Program-made: the position numbers and the translations under genes
Source: Xylogone sp. PMI_703
Lineage: Eukaryota > Ascomycota > Leotiomycetes
Length of the DNA stretch: 64,000 nt
Direction of reading: 5' to 3'
Assembly (NCBI GenBank): GCA_021399445.1
Contig: JAJTUQ010000001.1
Coordinates: 3,658,001-3,722,000 of the forward strand
Part shown: one piece after another, positions 12,561-23,426 of the stretch
How the letters are laid out: each line of letters opens with the position of its first letter
Numbering within the stretch: the first letter of the stretch is position 1
The notes under the pieces: generated by a model
The model's input: only the letters and a program-made list of their open reading frames with translations
The model's database searches: none
Told to the model about the DNA's origin: nothing

Positions 12561-13643
12561 CTACGAAGAGATCAGCCCTTCACTTCTTAAGATCTCCCTC
12601 ACTACTTCAAAGACCTTGGCGTGGACTCCTTCTCTGGCTGCCACCATTCCCCAGTTATTACTAAGCTTCTTGCCTGCACCAAAATCTATCTTCTTTCCCT
12701 CCAGATCCGTAATCTTCCCTCCAACCTCTGTGAAGATCAGCTGTGCACCCGCATGATCCCATACATAGGGTATGTTGCCTCGATCTACCGGCATGCGAAT
12801 CTGGACATCTGCACCACCAACAATAAGTGCCGCATATCTAATATGCGAGGACCAGACCTCTGTGCCTGGATATGCTGCACCGAATTTGTCTGCAACGGCC
12901 TTGATATTTCCCTGTGGGTGAGGGTGCGCTATGTTTCTAGTAGAATTCACGAAATGTAAATCTTTGAGGTCCTTTGGTCCATCTGGAGACCTCTCGATCT
13001 TTTGTCCTGGCTGTATGGCGCCAGTTTCCATCGGCCTCACAGTCGCTCCCTCGCCTCTTACAGCAGACAACATCAATCCCATACCATCTGAATCAACACT
13101 CTTCTCTTCCACTCTGCCAGTTGCAAGACTCAAATTGGGACAGCCGAGTACACCAACTACTTCTACCCCATCTACGATCAACGCCAAGGAAACTGCGTAC
13201 TGCTCTCCTCGGATAAAAGTAGCCGTACCGTCAATTGGATCCATCATCCAGACTCTTCCCCGCGACCCACCAGCTCCACGTCCTCCTAGGTCAATGGCTT
13301 CAAACACCTCTTCGATGGATGATGGACTGGTTAATAAATTCTCGCTCTCCTCATCGTCCAGATGCGTGGTGGAAACTAAATCCCAAACGAGCTTTTGCAA
13401 CTCAGGATTCTCACGGAGCGCATCTGCGCTCTCCTCGCCAACGAAGCCGTCGGATGGGAACGCTTTGTGGAGAGCACTGATGATGGCGGCTTGGATGGCA
13501 AAATCCGCAATGGTGACGGGCGATTCGTCGGATTTGGATAGCTCACCCTTGTTTACGGAGGTGAGTACTCGTTTGGAGAGTATGGAGGCTCGCTGAACTG
13601 CTAGCTGTGCAATCCGGAGCTCGTGTGCGTATGAGCTGGTCAT
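12561..13643 (-). CDS. HAL2: 3'(2'),5'-bisphosphate nucleotidase (Hal2/Met22 family)
   Basis: Removes the 3'-phosphate of PAP and PAPS, clearing the inhibitory by-product of sulfate assimilation; the yeast enzyme is a lithium/sodium target. Single exon of 360 residues, normal for the family. Inositol-monophosphatase-fold metal sites are all present: SPVTIADFAIQ (Asp47), GEES (Glu70/Glu71), and MMDPIDGTATF (Asp135, Asp138, Gly-Thr). The C-terminal motif is YVWDHAGAQLIFTEVGG. The start at 13643 is the first ATG and gives the usual N-terminus. Cytosolic, with no targeting signal seen. The nearest same-strand neighbour is the methionine-type permease. Confidence 0.94.
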   Translation of the reverse strand: MTSSYAHELRIAQLAVQRASILSKRVLTSVNKGELSKSDESPVTIADFAIQAAIISALHKAFPSDGFVGEESADALRENPELQKLVWDLVSTTHLDDEESENLLTSPSSIEEVFEAIDLGGRGAGGSRGRVWMMDPIDGTATFIRGEQYAVSLALIVDGVEVVGVLGCPNLSLATGRVEEKSVDSDGMGLMLSAVRGEGATVRPMETGAIQPGQKIERSPDGPKDLKDLHFVNSTRNIAHPHPQGNIKAVADKFGAAYPGTEVWSSHIRYAALIVGGADVQIRMPVDRGNIPYVWDHAGAQLIFTEVGGKITDLEGKKIDFGAGKKLSNNWGMVAAREGVHAKVFEVVREILRSEGLISS

Positions 13644-13775
13644 GATGAGATGAAGATGAGATAAAAATTTTCGATGATTAGTCTTGATTCACGAAATGAA
13701 TTGTACCTGGAGTGGTGAGTGAGATGCTCCGTCTAACTTTCTCAGCTGCTATGTCACTGAGAGCTTAGATACCTA

Positions 13776-13793
13776 TTTTGATCTAGATCAAAA
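13776..13793. repeat. 18-bp perfect palindrome upstream of the nucleotidase gene
   Basis: TTTTGATCTAGATCAAAA is its own reverse complement. It lies 133 bp upstream of the Hal2-like start codon, a plausible position for a dimeric regulator site. Confidence 0.7.
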
Positions 13794-14842
13794 TCCTAGT
13801 GCGAAGTTGGAGATTAATCATCACTGCCGGAGTGAGGCTTGCCTTTGCCCTCTTTCTCGCTAATAATGAGGGGTGTATCGATCCAATTCCGTTCATGATA
13901 GAGTGTATCCAAGCCGATCTCCATTTACTGTATCAGGTTTTAATAGGTACTATGTAATGTTTGGTTTATTTTATATTCAGATGGGAATCTTTCGCTTTAT
14001 ACTATTTGATTCATAATGCTTCCCTGTGTGAGTAGGATTGCGATTTTGCAAGGGCGGGGTCCTGTGCTCAGAATTAAAGTTGAGAATAGTTAAACAAAAA
14101 ACGTCATGATGCAAAAACAACTAATTCAATCTAAATTAAATATATTGGTATCTTAACTTTTAAATTGCTGGCAAGGACCCTTGTGATCGCCACGTGCCTA
14201 TTGCAATGGCTTTTCCCTCTTCATCCCGACCAATCGTATTCTACATTGCAGCTGTATCATCCTATTTAACCACGATGCGGTATTAATAAAGTTCAATGAG
14301 ATTTTTAACCGGCGAACACGTAGCATGCATGCATTTAAATGGAGACATATAAAGACTTAAGTTCCCATGTATGAAAGAAGCACCAGAAGCTCCGCTAATT
14401 GCCTATCTAACGGTCACGTACATCTGGCTCCGCTCCAGGCCATCAAGCCGGATAGGACCTTTTAGGATATCCGGGAAGCTGGAACGATCTCACTTGAATC
14501 CAGCTTATCTAATTCCGCATCCCAGTGCCGATACTCGGACTTCCTCGCAATCCGGTGCAGATCTCCTTGAGAGTCTCCTCAGTATATCGCAGCACGTATT
14601 AGTCATGAGTGGTTTATGCTGCCCCCTCATGGGCAATAGTGGGCTACAATCGGGGCCCGATACGTGGTGTGCATATCACGTGCCCTAATTGTTACAGCTA
14701 GATCCCGGATTTTTTTTCTGCGTCGTATTTCCATTACCATGAATAATTTTAGAAAGAGAAGGAAAATTCTAACTGCCTCTTTTCTCAAAAGGCAGTCTTC
14801 TTTCATTAAGGGTTAAATATTTGCAGAGTGTGTTCTTTCAGT
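13794..14842. promoter_or_regulatory. Divergent upstream region (Hal2 / sugar-acid dehydratase)
   Basis: Roughly 1 kb between two divergent genes. Two CACGTG E-boxes are seen at 14191-14196 and 14677-14682. Open frames here (for example 14371-14688) lack any recognisable domain and were not called. Confidence 0.4.
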
Positions 14843-16921
14843 ATGAGCAGTCCCTGTGGCGACGAGTGCAGTCGCAGCTGTGGTGAACGGGATGCTCCAC
14901 ACGACATTGAAGACTACAAATGCGAGATTAGGTCATTGAAAGAACAGAATGTAAAGCTAGCCAAGAGGATATCAGAGCTAGGGCAGCTGCCGCAGGCTAA
15001 CTGGCCAGGGCTCAAGGGTGAAGGTAGAAAGCTGAGGTCTGAAAACTGGTTCTCCAATGAGGAGGACCCAGCTCAGAGTGTTCTCTACATGGATCGATAC
15101 CTGAACTTCGGATTGACTCCAGAAGAGCTGAAATCCAAAAGACCGATCATTGGTATAGCGCAGTCTGGCTCAGACCTTTCACCATGCAATCGGTATCATT
15201 TCCAGACAGCAAAGAGAGTCCGCGAAGGTATCAGGGCTGCAGGTGCAATAGCGCTCGAGTTTCCAACCCACCCTATTCAAGAAAGCTCCAGAAGGCCGAC
15301 TGCCACACTGGACAGGAATTTGGCATATCTTACACTTGTTGAGATTTTACATTCCTACCCACTTGATGGTGTTGTCTTATTGACAGGCTGTGACAAAACT
15401 ACACCAGCTTTCTTAATGGCTGCAGCAACAGTGGCAAGTACCTCCATGGACAGATGTCAATCTAAGAATTACAGAATTAATTTAGTATTACTAGAATATT
15501 CCCGCAATCTGCCTGAATGTCGGCCCAATGCTCAATGGCCGAATGAAGGAGGAGCTAATTGGTACCGGAACCATTCTGTGGCGTGCAAGAGAGCTGCAAG
15601 CTGAAGGTCTGATAAATGACGATGATTTCTTAGAGATGGTTACTGCAGGGTAAGTATGTCGCTTCCACCCTCCAGAATGTTTACCTAAAATAAAATACCT
15701 AGAACCCCTTCCGCGGGACATTGTAATACAATGGGTACCGCGTCCTCCATGAATGCAATGGCTGAAGCTCTTGGTATGGCATTGCCAGGGTCAGCCAGCA
15801 TACCTGCACCGTATCGGGAGAGACTACAATGTGCGTACCGGACGGGCCAGCAAATTGTGGAAATGGTATGTGAGAATCGCAGACCTAGCGATATTATGAC
15901 ACGTGAGGCATTCGAGAATGCCATTGCTGTGAATACAGCTATTGGTGGAAGCTCCAATTGCCCGATTCATTTAATTGCTATTGCGCGTCACGTTGGAGTT
16001 CCTCTTCACCTCGATGACTGGGATAGTTTAGGTTACTCAATCCCTCTTCTTGTCAACGTACAACCTGCTGGAGAGATGTTATGTGAAGACTACTACCGTG
16101 CAGGAGGCCTGCCAGCGGTTATGGCAGAATTACTGGATGCAAGGAAACTTCATCCGCAGGTATTAACGTGCAATGGTCGCACTGTGGAGGAGAATGTAAA
16201 AAACAAGCACTCGTGGGATCGAAGAACAATTCGAGCATATAATCAACCACTTAAAGAGAATGCTGGGTTCCTTCATCTGAAGGGCACATTGTTTGACTCG
16301 GCGATCATGAAGACGTCGGTCATTTCCGATGACTTCCGAAAAGAATTTCTGCAGGATCCGGAACATCCAAATGTTTTTGAATGCAAGGTTAGGGTATTTG
16401 ATGGACCTGAGGACTATAACGCGCATTTAGATGACGACGTTCCTGAAGAATTGATGGATAAGCCAGCGCTTGTGATGCGTGGTACAGGACCCATTGGATA
16501 TCCTGGTGCCCCGGAAGTGGTAAACATGCATGCACCAGCACGTCTGCTGAAGGCTGGAGTACGTGCTCTTCCATGTATTGGCGATGGGAGGCAATCTGGA
16601 ACTTCCGGGACTCCTTCCATCCTTCATGCATCTCCCGAGGCGGCTGCGGGTGGAAATCTCGCGATCCTGCGCAATGGGGATACATTGCGTTTCGACCTTA
16701 ACAAACGGCGAGTCGATCTTTTACTACCGGAAGAAGAAATAAAAACTAGACGAGCCGATATCGATACGAAGATCAAGCAATTAACCGTAGAGAGCCAGAC
16801 ACCTTGGCAGGAAATCTTCAGGAGGGAGACCAGTCAGTTAGATACTGGTATGGTCCTGAATAGTGCAGTTAAGTATCAGAGGGTAGCAGATCGTTGGCCT
16901 GTCCTGAGGAATAACCACTAG
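14843..16921 (+). CDS. IlvD/Edd-family dehydratase, probable sugar-acid (pentonate/hexonate) dehydratase
   Basis: Fe-S dehydratase removing water from a 2,3-dihydroxy acid. It resembles the arabonate/xylonate branch more than Ilv3. Exons: 14843-15433, 15495-15649 and 15703-16921, giving 654 residues. Fe-S cysteines: [10 protein letters not shown] (Cys115), TGCDKTTPA (Cys183) and [13 protein letters not shown] (Cys256). [15 protein letters not shown] and SSNCPIHL also fit. The first intron appears to use a GC donor (TG|GCAAGT), which restores the conserved AAATVNIPAI. Before the catalytic domain is an unusual tail of about 65 residues with a Cys-rich start (CGDECSRSC) and a heptad-like stretch at about residues 26-47. 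Likely catabolic; no mitochondrial signal is evident. ATG 14843 is preferred over the in-frame GTG at 14828. Confidence 0.9.
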
Positions 16922-18513
16922 GGAATTTTTTTCTGCCTCACAGATGGCTGGGCCTAGCATTCAAAAGCAGGTATTTAGTTACTCATAGATATTGGGGGTT
17001 ACGACCAGGAAAATGATACCGCAAGCATATTAGAATGGTACTAGTGTTCATTGGAACTATGTAACTACATCCACAATCAAGCATTTGACTCAAATCTGTT
17101 ATTGCATACTCTTTCAATTAGTTAGCCCACCCACTATGTATGAGCTATCGCCGTCATACTATGGAGGAATCGATCTCGTACCTATACCAATCCAAACAGA
17201 GCTGTGCTGACAAGACTTACTCTTTCTAGCACCTCTACACTATTTGGGTAATTGCTCTTCAATATGGTAAATATTTCCCGAGCCCTGTTGATTAGTGATA
17301 GCTGCCGATAAATACTCTATATTGCTGAAGCTGATCACTCATTGACTCCAGGTGATCCCTCCCCCCACATTGTCAGCTCGCTATGCATAAGTTCTAGCTC
17401 TGTAGCTAGTGGGTCGGTGTAGAAGCCTGTATCTTTACTTTTGGTTTTCGGTCGCCTGGTTAGCTACAGGTAATTGAGGACATCCGGAAGAAGATATGCT
17501 TATTATTGACATTGTTAGACTTCTCCTAGAGACCATGTCGCGGGGCACCAGATAAAACTTGCGAAATATTGTTTTAATAAGGCTCCATTAAAGTAAGGAT
17601 TGAGAAAGTGTTAGTAATTGGTCATCCGAAAATCTTTAAGCTTAACAGCTCTTCAGCTCTAACGGCCGTAAATTATGGTGTGACATGCTGTCAATGCTAA
17701 GCTTAAGTAGAGGTTTTAGTATTTGTATAATAACCTAGTCTATAATTGGCATCCTTACGAATTCCATGATCAACGTGTAGATTTTCAAGGAAATCGAATA
17801 TCCGTCTCTAGATAGAAGATTACTATACAAAGTATGACTGTATTTGCACCGGTCCCTTGGGATTGGTCGCTCGAAATGCGGAGTGGAGAAGTTGGCTCCT
17901 GCACCGCCGGCTGATTAGTTATCACTTTGTACTGCAAAAGGAGATCAGCTTGTTGGTCTAATTACATGCCAGATAAAGTGGGAACTTAGTATCGAATTCA
18001 AATATTTGTCTTACAACGAACAATGAAAACCATAGTAATATGCTCAGAAAATGAATACATGCTTCAGAATACGGTATAACTGCTAACTTATGTTAGACGG
18101 TCGACTCGCTCAGTTGAGTTGAAATCGCTCGCCAACCACCCAGGGGCGCCGATTTCAGCGTCCCCGAGCTAGTCGACTATGGCATTTGGCCTGCGTGAAC
18201 AAGCAAGTTAGTTCTGACAGGCTGAGAGTCTCACGTCAGCTGGCACTCCATACAGTTGTAGTACAGTACCGGTACTAGGTGGATTTTCCCATGTATCCCC
18301 ATGGACAGCAGTTTAGGCGGCTCCAGCTACCCTAGTTCTACTGTAGTATACTATGAATTAATAAGCTATACTCCGTAACATCTTGCTCGCCTGTGTGGAA
18401 GCCATATACTACAAGTATGTCAGTCTCTTCTTTGGACTATTGTCTTTAAAAAGTTATATTACGGTGAATCTTCTCAAAGCTTGATTTAGAAGCTCAACAA
18501 CTAAAACAGCATC
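16922..18513. other. Long intergenic region upstream of the P450
   Basis: About 1.6 kb without a supported gene. It is AT-rich up to about 18060; the main feature is the nested inverted repeat at 18100-18177. The last 300 bp are presumably the P450 promoter. Confidence 0.45.
18100..18177. repeat. Nested inverted repeat (cruciform-like, 78 bp)
   Basis: Outer arms GTCGACTCGCTC (18100-18111) and GAGCTAGTCGAC (18166-18177) pair with one mismatch. Inner arms TGAAATCG (18120-18127) and CGATTTCA (18150-18157) pair perfectly. It lies about 340 bp upstream of the P450 ATG. Confidence 0.65.
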
Positions 18514-20490
18514 ATGGATCGGTTGTTAATTTGTACGGTGCTGTTGCTTGGATGGGTGAGTGTCCTGTCCTCTGTCCTTCCAGTGGTTGCTTTAGGACTT
18601 GCCCCAGACCTTCCAGATGACAGCTTCCTTTACAATTCATAGCAGTGGTTGTTTGGATATACATTCGCCTTTTGTTCAATATTACTCATTATTATTTGTA
18701 GGCCGTGAGCGTTGCTGCCTATAGGATCATCTTCCATCCATTGGCGAAGTATCCAGGCCCGTTATTAGGAAGATTGACAGGTTGGCGGGACTGGTACTAC
18801 ATACTGAAAGGGAACAGGCATGTTGAGTTATGGAGACTCCATGAGATCTATGGTACTCTCCCACTGTCACCCAAAAGGAGCTTCTATTCAGAAAAACCCA
18901 CCTCGCTATATTCTCTCTATACTAACGACGTCTTGTAGGACCTGTTGTCCGCATCTCCCCAAATGCTCTCTCTATCAATACTCCCGGAGCCTTAACCCAA
19001 ATTTACTCAAACCATAAAGCCAATGTCCAGAAAGGTTCATGGTACTCGTTTTCATACGTTTTCACAAACGGTTCCTCTAATACTCATTCCGAAGTTGATC
19101 GTGACAAGCACGCGGTCAAGAGGCGGCTGCTATCAAATGCTTTCTCTGATAAAGCTTTGCGTGGTATGGAGAAGATCATTACATCTTGCGCCGATCAATG
19201 GTGCCAGTCATTGGGCGAGACATCAGCTTCGCATAATGAATGGACTGAGCCAAAGAATATGGCCGACTGGGTAGGCTACTTAACTATGGACATACTAGGA
19301 GAACTGTGTTTTGCAAAGTCATTTGAATGCACAACAAAGCCGGATAATCGATACGCACCAAAGCTAACAGATGAAATGATGCAGTTTGTGTATATAGTGA
19401 GTACGCTCCCATTGATCTCCCAGGTATAGAGGAAAGGAATGCTCATAGTTTACTTTATTAATAGGCAGGCTATTTTCCACTTCGTTGGTTGATCCCTCCC
19501 CTTTTCTCCAACTCTAGAATCGCAAAAATCCTTGGTGGAGAGCAACAGCAGAAATTCATGAAATTTTCTCGAGATGCCTTCGCTGAAAGAGAGAGGGCAG
19601 AACGAGAGATCCGAGATCAAAAGGCCAAAGACATATCTTCGGAGTCTGGAAGAAAGGACTTCTTCTCTCATTTATTCAAAGGCATCGATCCGGAAACTGG
19701 GCGACAGTTCTCCGCTGAAGAGCTAGCTGGTGAAAGCGAGCTTCTTATTATCGCAGGTGCCGGCACAACTGCAGTTGCAATGTCTACTTGTGTCTACTGT
19801 CTCATAAACGACCGGTTTGGACGTTTAGCTCGTCTCTCAAGCCAGATTCGAGAAACATTCTCCTCTGTGGAAGAAATTTCCTATACAAATACGAAATTGA
19901 TGAATCTGGAGTATCTCCGAGCTTGTATCGACGAATCGCTCCGTATGGCCCCGCCCGCGCCAGGACACTTGCCACGAGAAGTCTTAGAAGGAGGAATCAT
20001 GATAGATAATATGTACATCCCCACTGGGACAGTGGTTGGAGTATCATCATGGGCGTTGTTCCACAATGAAGAGTATTTCCCACAGGCTTTCTCTTTTATC
20101 CCGGAGCGATGGATCCCAACGGCAACATCAGACGGCACGGAAGGTTCACAACTTTCCATTTCGTTTTCGGCTGAAAGCATCCAACGGGCCAAATCGGCAT
20201 TTGCCCCATTCAGCCTCGGGGCACGGGGATGCATTGGAAAGAATCTTGCGTACGCGGAGATGATGGTAGTCTTGGCGAAGTTGTTGTGGGTGTATGAGCT
20301 CGAAGCATGTGAAGAAAGTGAAATCAAAGAGCTCTTAGGGCCAGTGGGAATGAATCCTTTTGATCAAAGAACTAAGGAATGGGGAGTTGTCCCTGGTAAT
20401 TATCGTACTGATGACATATTTGTTTCAGACAAAGAACCTGTATGGCTAAGGCTGAAAAAGAGGGTACCGGTTGGCAAAGACTCCGAGTGA
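18514..20490 (+). CDS. Cytochrome P450 monooxygenase
   Basis: Membrane-anchored haem monooxygenase of the large fungal group that includes trichothecene hydroxylases; substrate unknown. Exons: 18514-18555, 18702-18852, 18939-19396 and 19465-20490, giving 558 residues. An N-terminal hydrophobic anchor is followed by AKYPGPLLGRLTGW (proline-rich hinge), the ESLR K-helix (Glu374-Arg377), FIPERWIP and the haem loop FAPFSLGARGCIGKN with ligand Cys473. The I-helix reads AGAGTT at 314-319, where the usual acidic residue before Thr is Gly. The small first exon encodes only the start of the anchor, so the exact start is less certain than the rest. No PKS, NRPS or terpene synthase is adjacent. Confidence 0.92.
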
Positions 20491-20971
20491 AGGGAGCAAC
20501 AAGGGACAAGTTCATAGGAATTGTTAGGTATAGTATCTCTCAGAGAGTATGGGTATCGGTAATTAAGTCGTTTGTACTTCACTTCAATTCTATTAATCTA
20601 TCTTGGAAGTTATGGAATGAACTCGGTCCATAAGCACCAGTTAGTATCAAATTACGTAGCACCGTTCTTGCTTGTACCTTATTTAACTTATCATCTACAC
20701 AACTTCTCTACATAAAGGTATAATGTCAGTATTCCGACTTTGAATCGTGTAATGGGATTGACTTTACTGGAAGTTTAGTATGTCTGTTTATGTTAAAAAT
20801 TGCCAATGTCATCAGTTCTTCCGGTTAAACTTGGCAGCAATAATATAGAGTCACTTCTGGTGTAGAAATAGCATGTAGATCTCAAATCCCAGCTCCTGCT
20901 TTGTATGGATCATCATCATAATATGAATTATATATTACTAAAGTTAACACTATATATACTTTTTAACAATA
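20491..20971. other. Intergenic, AT-rich
   Basis: Convergent 3' ends of the P450 and the secreted-protein gene. Nothing further seen. Confidence 0.45.
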
Positions 20972-22328
20972 TTACAAGAATCGGTGAATAACAGGACAGT
21001 TATTCACAATACCCGCATCACTCAAAGGTGTCCCGTCTGGATTTGTTACGTAGCCAGCGGCCGCCATTCCTAATACCTCGAATTCACCAGTCAAACGAGT
21101 ACGGATACCATTCTCAATTGAATAGTTGGTCCATGTGTAGAGATTGAAATCCCATAGAGGTGAGTAATCGTATGCGACTGTTGGGATTGCGCCTAAGATG
21201 TTCAAGGGATTTCCCTCACCCAGGATGGCTGAGTTAAGACCTTGACGCCAAGGGTGGTGTGTCTCATTGTTAGGGGCTCCTGGTGGGAGGTCTCTGTTGG
21301 TATATCCGTTGGTGTTGACGAAGAATCGCTCAATGCCGCTGAAAAGAGCGTCATCATCGCCTGTCTTGACGTGGCTGAGGCGTGGCGCGTAATTGCCTCC
21401 ATCTAATGTAGCTGGTAATGGATCAGAGCCATCTGCAATTAGATATAAAACGGATTTTGAGAACGAAAATCCATGAATCACTGATAAAGTTACAGTTTCA
21501 TCTCGTGGGCAGATTGCGAGTACTTGATCATGAACTCGAGCGCGAAACTCCGCCAGTCTGTCTTGTGGAATGCCGTCACAGAATTGATTCAGATAATCTT
21601 CATCAACATCACCGGCGATGATAGGTGCATTCCAGACTTCCCCTCCACCATTCATGAGTTGAATTAATGGCGTATAAAACTGATCTCCAACAGACCCTGG
21701 CTGAACGGACTTTGGTGGAAAGGGTTCTGGAGAACCAGGAACGATGTTTCGTACGGGGCTAAAGTCAACAAGACCTTTCCGGCCCCAAATGGTATTGTTA
21801 ACAATATTGAGCTGCTCTGCGGCGAGAGTCTCATTCGGAGAACGGCCCTGAGCTGCGAACCGAAGCTTGGGAGCAAAGTTTACGCCTAATTGCTTAGCGT
21901 TTCCTACAATTCTTTGTTATGACCATGTAGCACTGTTAATTGGGACACTACCTACCTTCATCAGAGGTATCGGTTATAATATACCAATAATTGGATTGAT
22001 TTGCCGAGACTCCAGCATACAATGGAGTAGTGAAGTTAGGAACAACCCCGTAATTCACCATTCCATTTCTGAGAAGGTCAACAGGTCCAACCAAGGCATG
22101 GTCTTCATATGAAGCCATTGGTCCTTGATAGCCGGCTTGGATGGCAGTTGCAAATGACGGGTCTGCGATTTGAACGGTTGGATCATCAAGTCCTGAGTTG
22201 GGACTTGGATTGAATGTATTCTGTTGGCGCTTTGGAAGGAGCTTGGTTCTTCGGTGCCCCGGGAGGCTTCGAGCCTCAGAGTGTATTGAGAGGGCCAAAA
22301 GGCCGAGAAGCAATTCTGGTAATTTCAT
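20972..22328 (-). CDS. Secreted protein of unknown function
   Basis: Exons on the minus strand: 22328-21956 and 21903-20972, giving 434 residues. A signal peptide is likely (MKLPELLLGLLALSIHSEA), followed by a basic KRR-type stretch (around LLPKRQQ) that could be a Kex2 site. N-glycosylation sequons occur (NQS, NET, NNT, NYS). I recognise no named catalytic domain. Conserved-looking stretches are PRDETVTLSVIHGFSF, FVNTNGYTNRDLPPG and LWDFNLYTWTNYSIENG. The intact two-exon frame, signal peptide and good TATA box argue for a real, expressed gene. The next gene downstream in the window is another secreted protein on the same strand. Confidence 0.78.
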
Positions 22329-22414
22329 GATGGATAATTGAGAGAGATAAGTAGTGGAGATCTGGGATGAGGATATTGAGCTGTATCTCGTTGACTGGTG
22401 ATGCCCCGGAGATA

Positions 22415-22424
22415 CTTATATATC
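22415..22424 (-). promoter_or_regulatory. TATA box of the secreted-protein gene
   Basis: ATATATAAG on the minus strand, about 90 bp upstream of the ATG at 22328. Confidence 0.45.
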
Positions 22425-22429
22425 GGGTG

Positions 22430-23426
22430 ATCCCTGACGATACTCTCAAATCCTCACATAAATTTGCTCACCAACCTAACTTGGTGACATGGTTTAGGTT
22501 CAGTGCATGTGGAATCAATGTTTAGATTTTCAGGTACATGATTTCCACTGTTACTGGAGGGGCATACCGAAAGTCTGGTAACATTCCATCACCAATCCCA
22601 TTCACCCAGCTCAAAAAGATTCCTCAGAATATCCTGGAAGCAATCGAGGTCCAATGTCACTGACCATATGCGATTGGCTGATTTAGAGAATAATACAGGT
22701 TCAATGCTCCGGAAGTTCGGACTCCTGGCCATTGCACTGTGCCAACAGCAACTTCAGGCGGCGATCAAGAAGGGGATTTGATACCTTACGTCCGATAGCC
22801 AATGAATACCTGAAGCTATCATCATAAAACTGAATTAAAAAGTAAGCTGACTGAGATCTTCTCGCCGCCAAGGTAGGCGAACGGCAGTCCAGTCATTGCG
22901 GTCAAAAGAAAGCCAAACAATAGTGAAGCTAAGAAGTTCAATTAACCAAAGATATGTAAGGTTGATCAATTGTGGATTAATGTTACATAAACATTGCTGT
23001 TCCTACTGGGGGAGGCAAAAGACTACGAGTACGGTGGAACTTGTGATCGTCGATATGTGATTAGGAATCTTTGAGCTTAATCTTCCCGCTTGGACTACGA
23101 GACACCAATGAGCGAGCTCCATGAGCCTACTTGGCAAGCTACTAGTAGTGAACTAGCAGCCTTAGAATTGATTCCAAACATCTGACCGGGAAGTGTTTCG
23201 AGAGCAAATCATATGGGTTTATTCCATGGATGTATATGTGAGCATTTAGCCTACCATGTTATATAGCTGTATGAATTATAAAATGAAGTCATTGTTGATC
23301 TAGCATGCTAAATCCTTATACCGCGCTTATATTCGTTCTATGAGCCTAGAATGTTAAAACACTACTACTACCTCGGCATCCCACATGGGCTCTACCCCTC
23401 AGTATTCTACTGTAGTTAAAAACACC
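22430..23426. other. Intergenic
   Basis: About 1 kb between two same-strand secreted-protein genes. No gene or repeat recognised. Confidence 0.45.

Noticed and set aside
12931..13596. 221-codon plus-strand frame
   Set aside because: Antisense of the Hal2-like gene, which has all family motifs on the other strand.
14371..14688. 105-codon plus-strand frame before the dehydratase
   Set aside because: No domain, no splice or start support; treated as promoter region.
14843..20490. Secondary-metabolite cluster around the P450
   Set aside because: No PKS, NRPS, terpene cyclase or DMATS backbone gene lies in the window; the neighbours are catabolic or secreted proteins.
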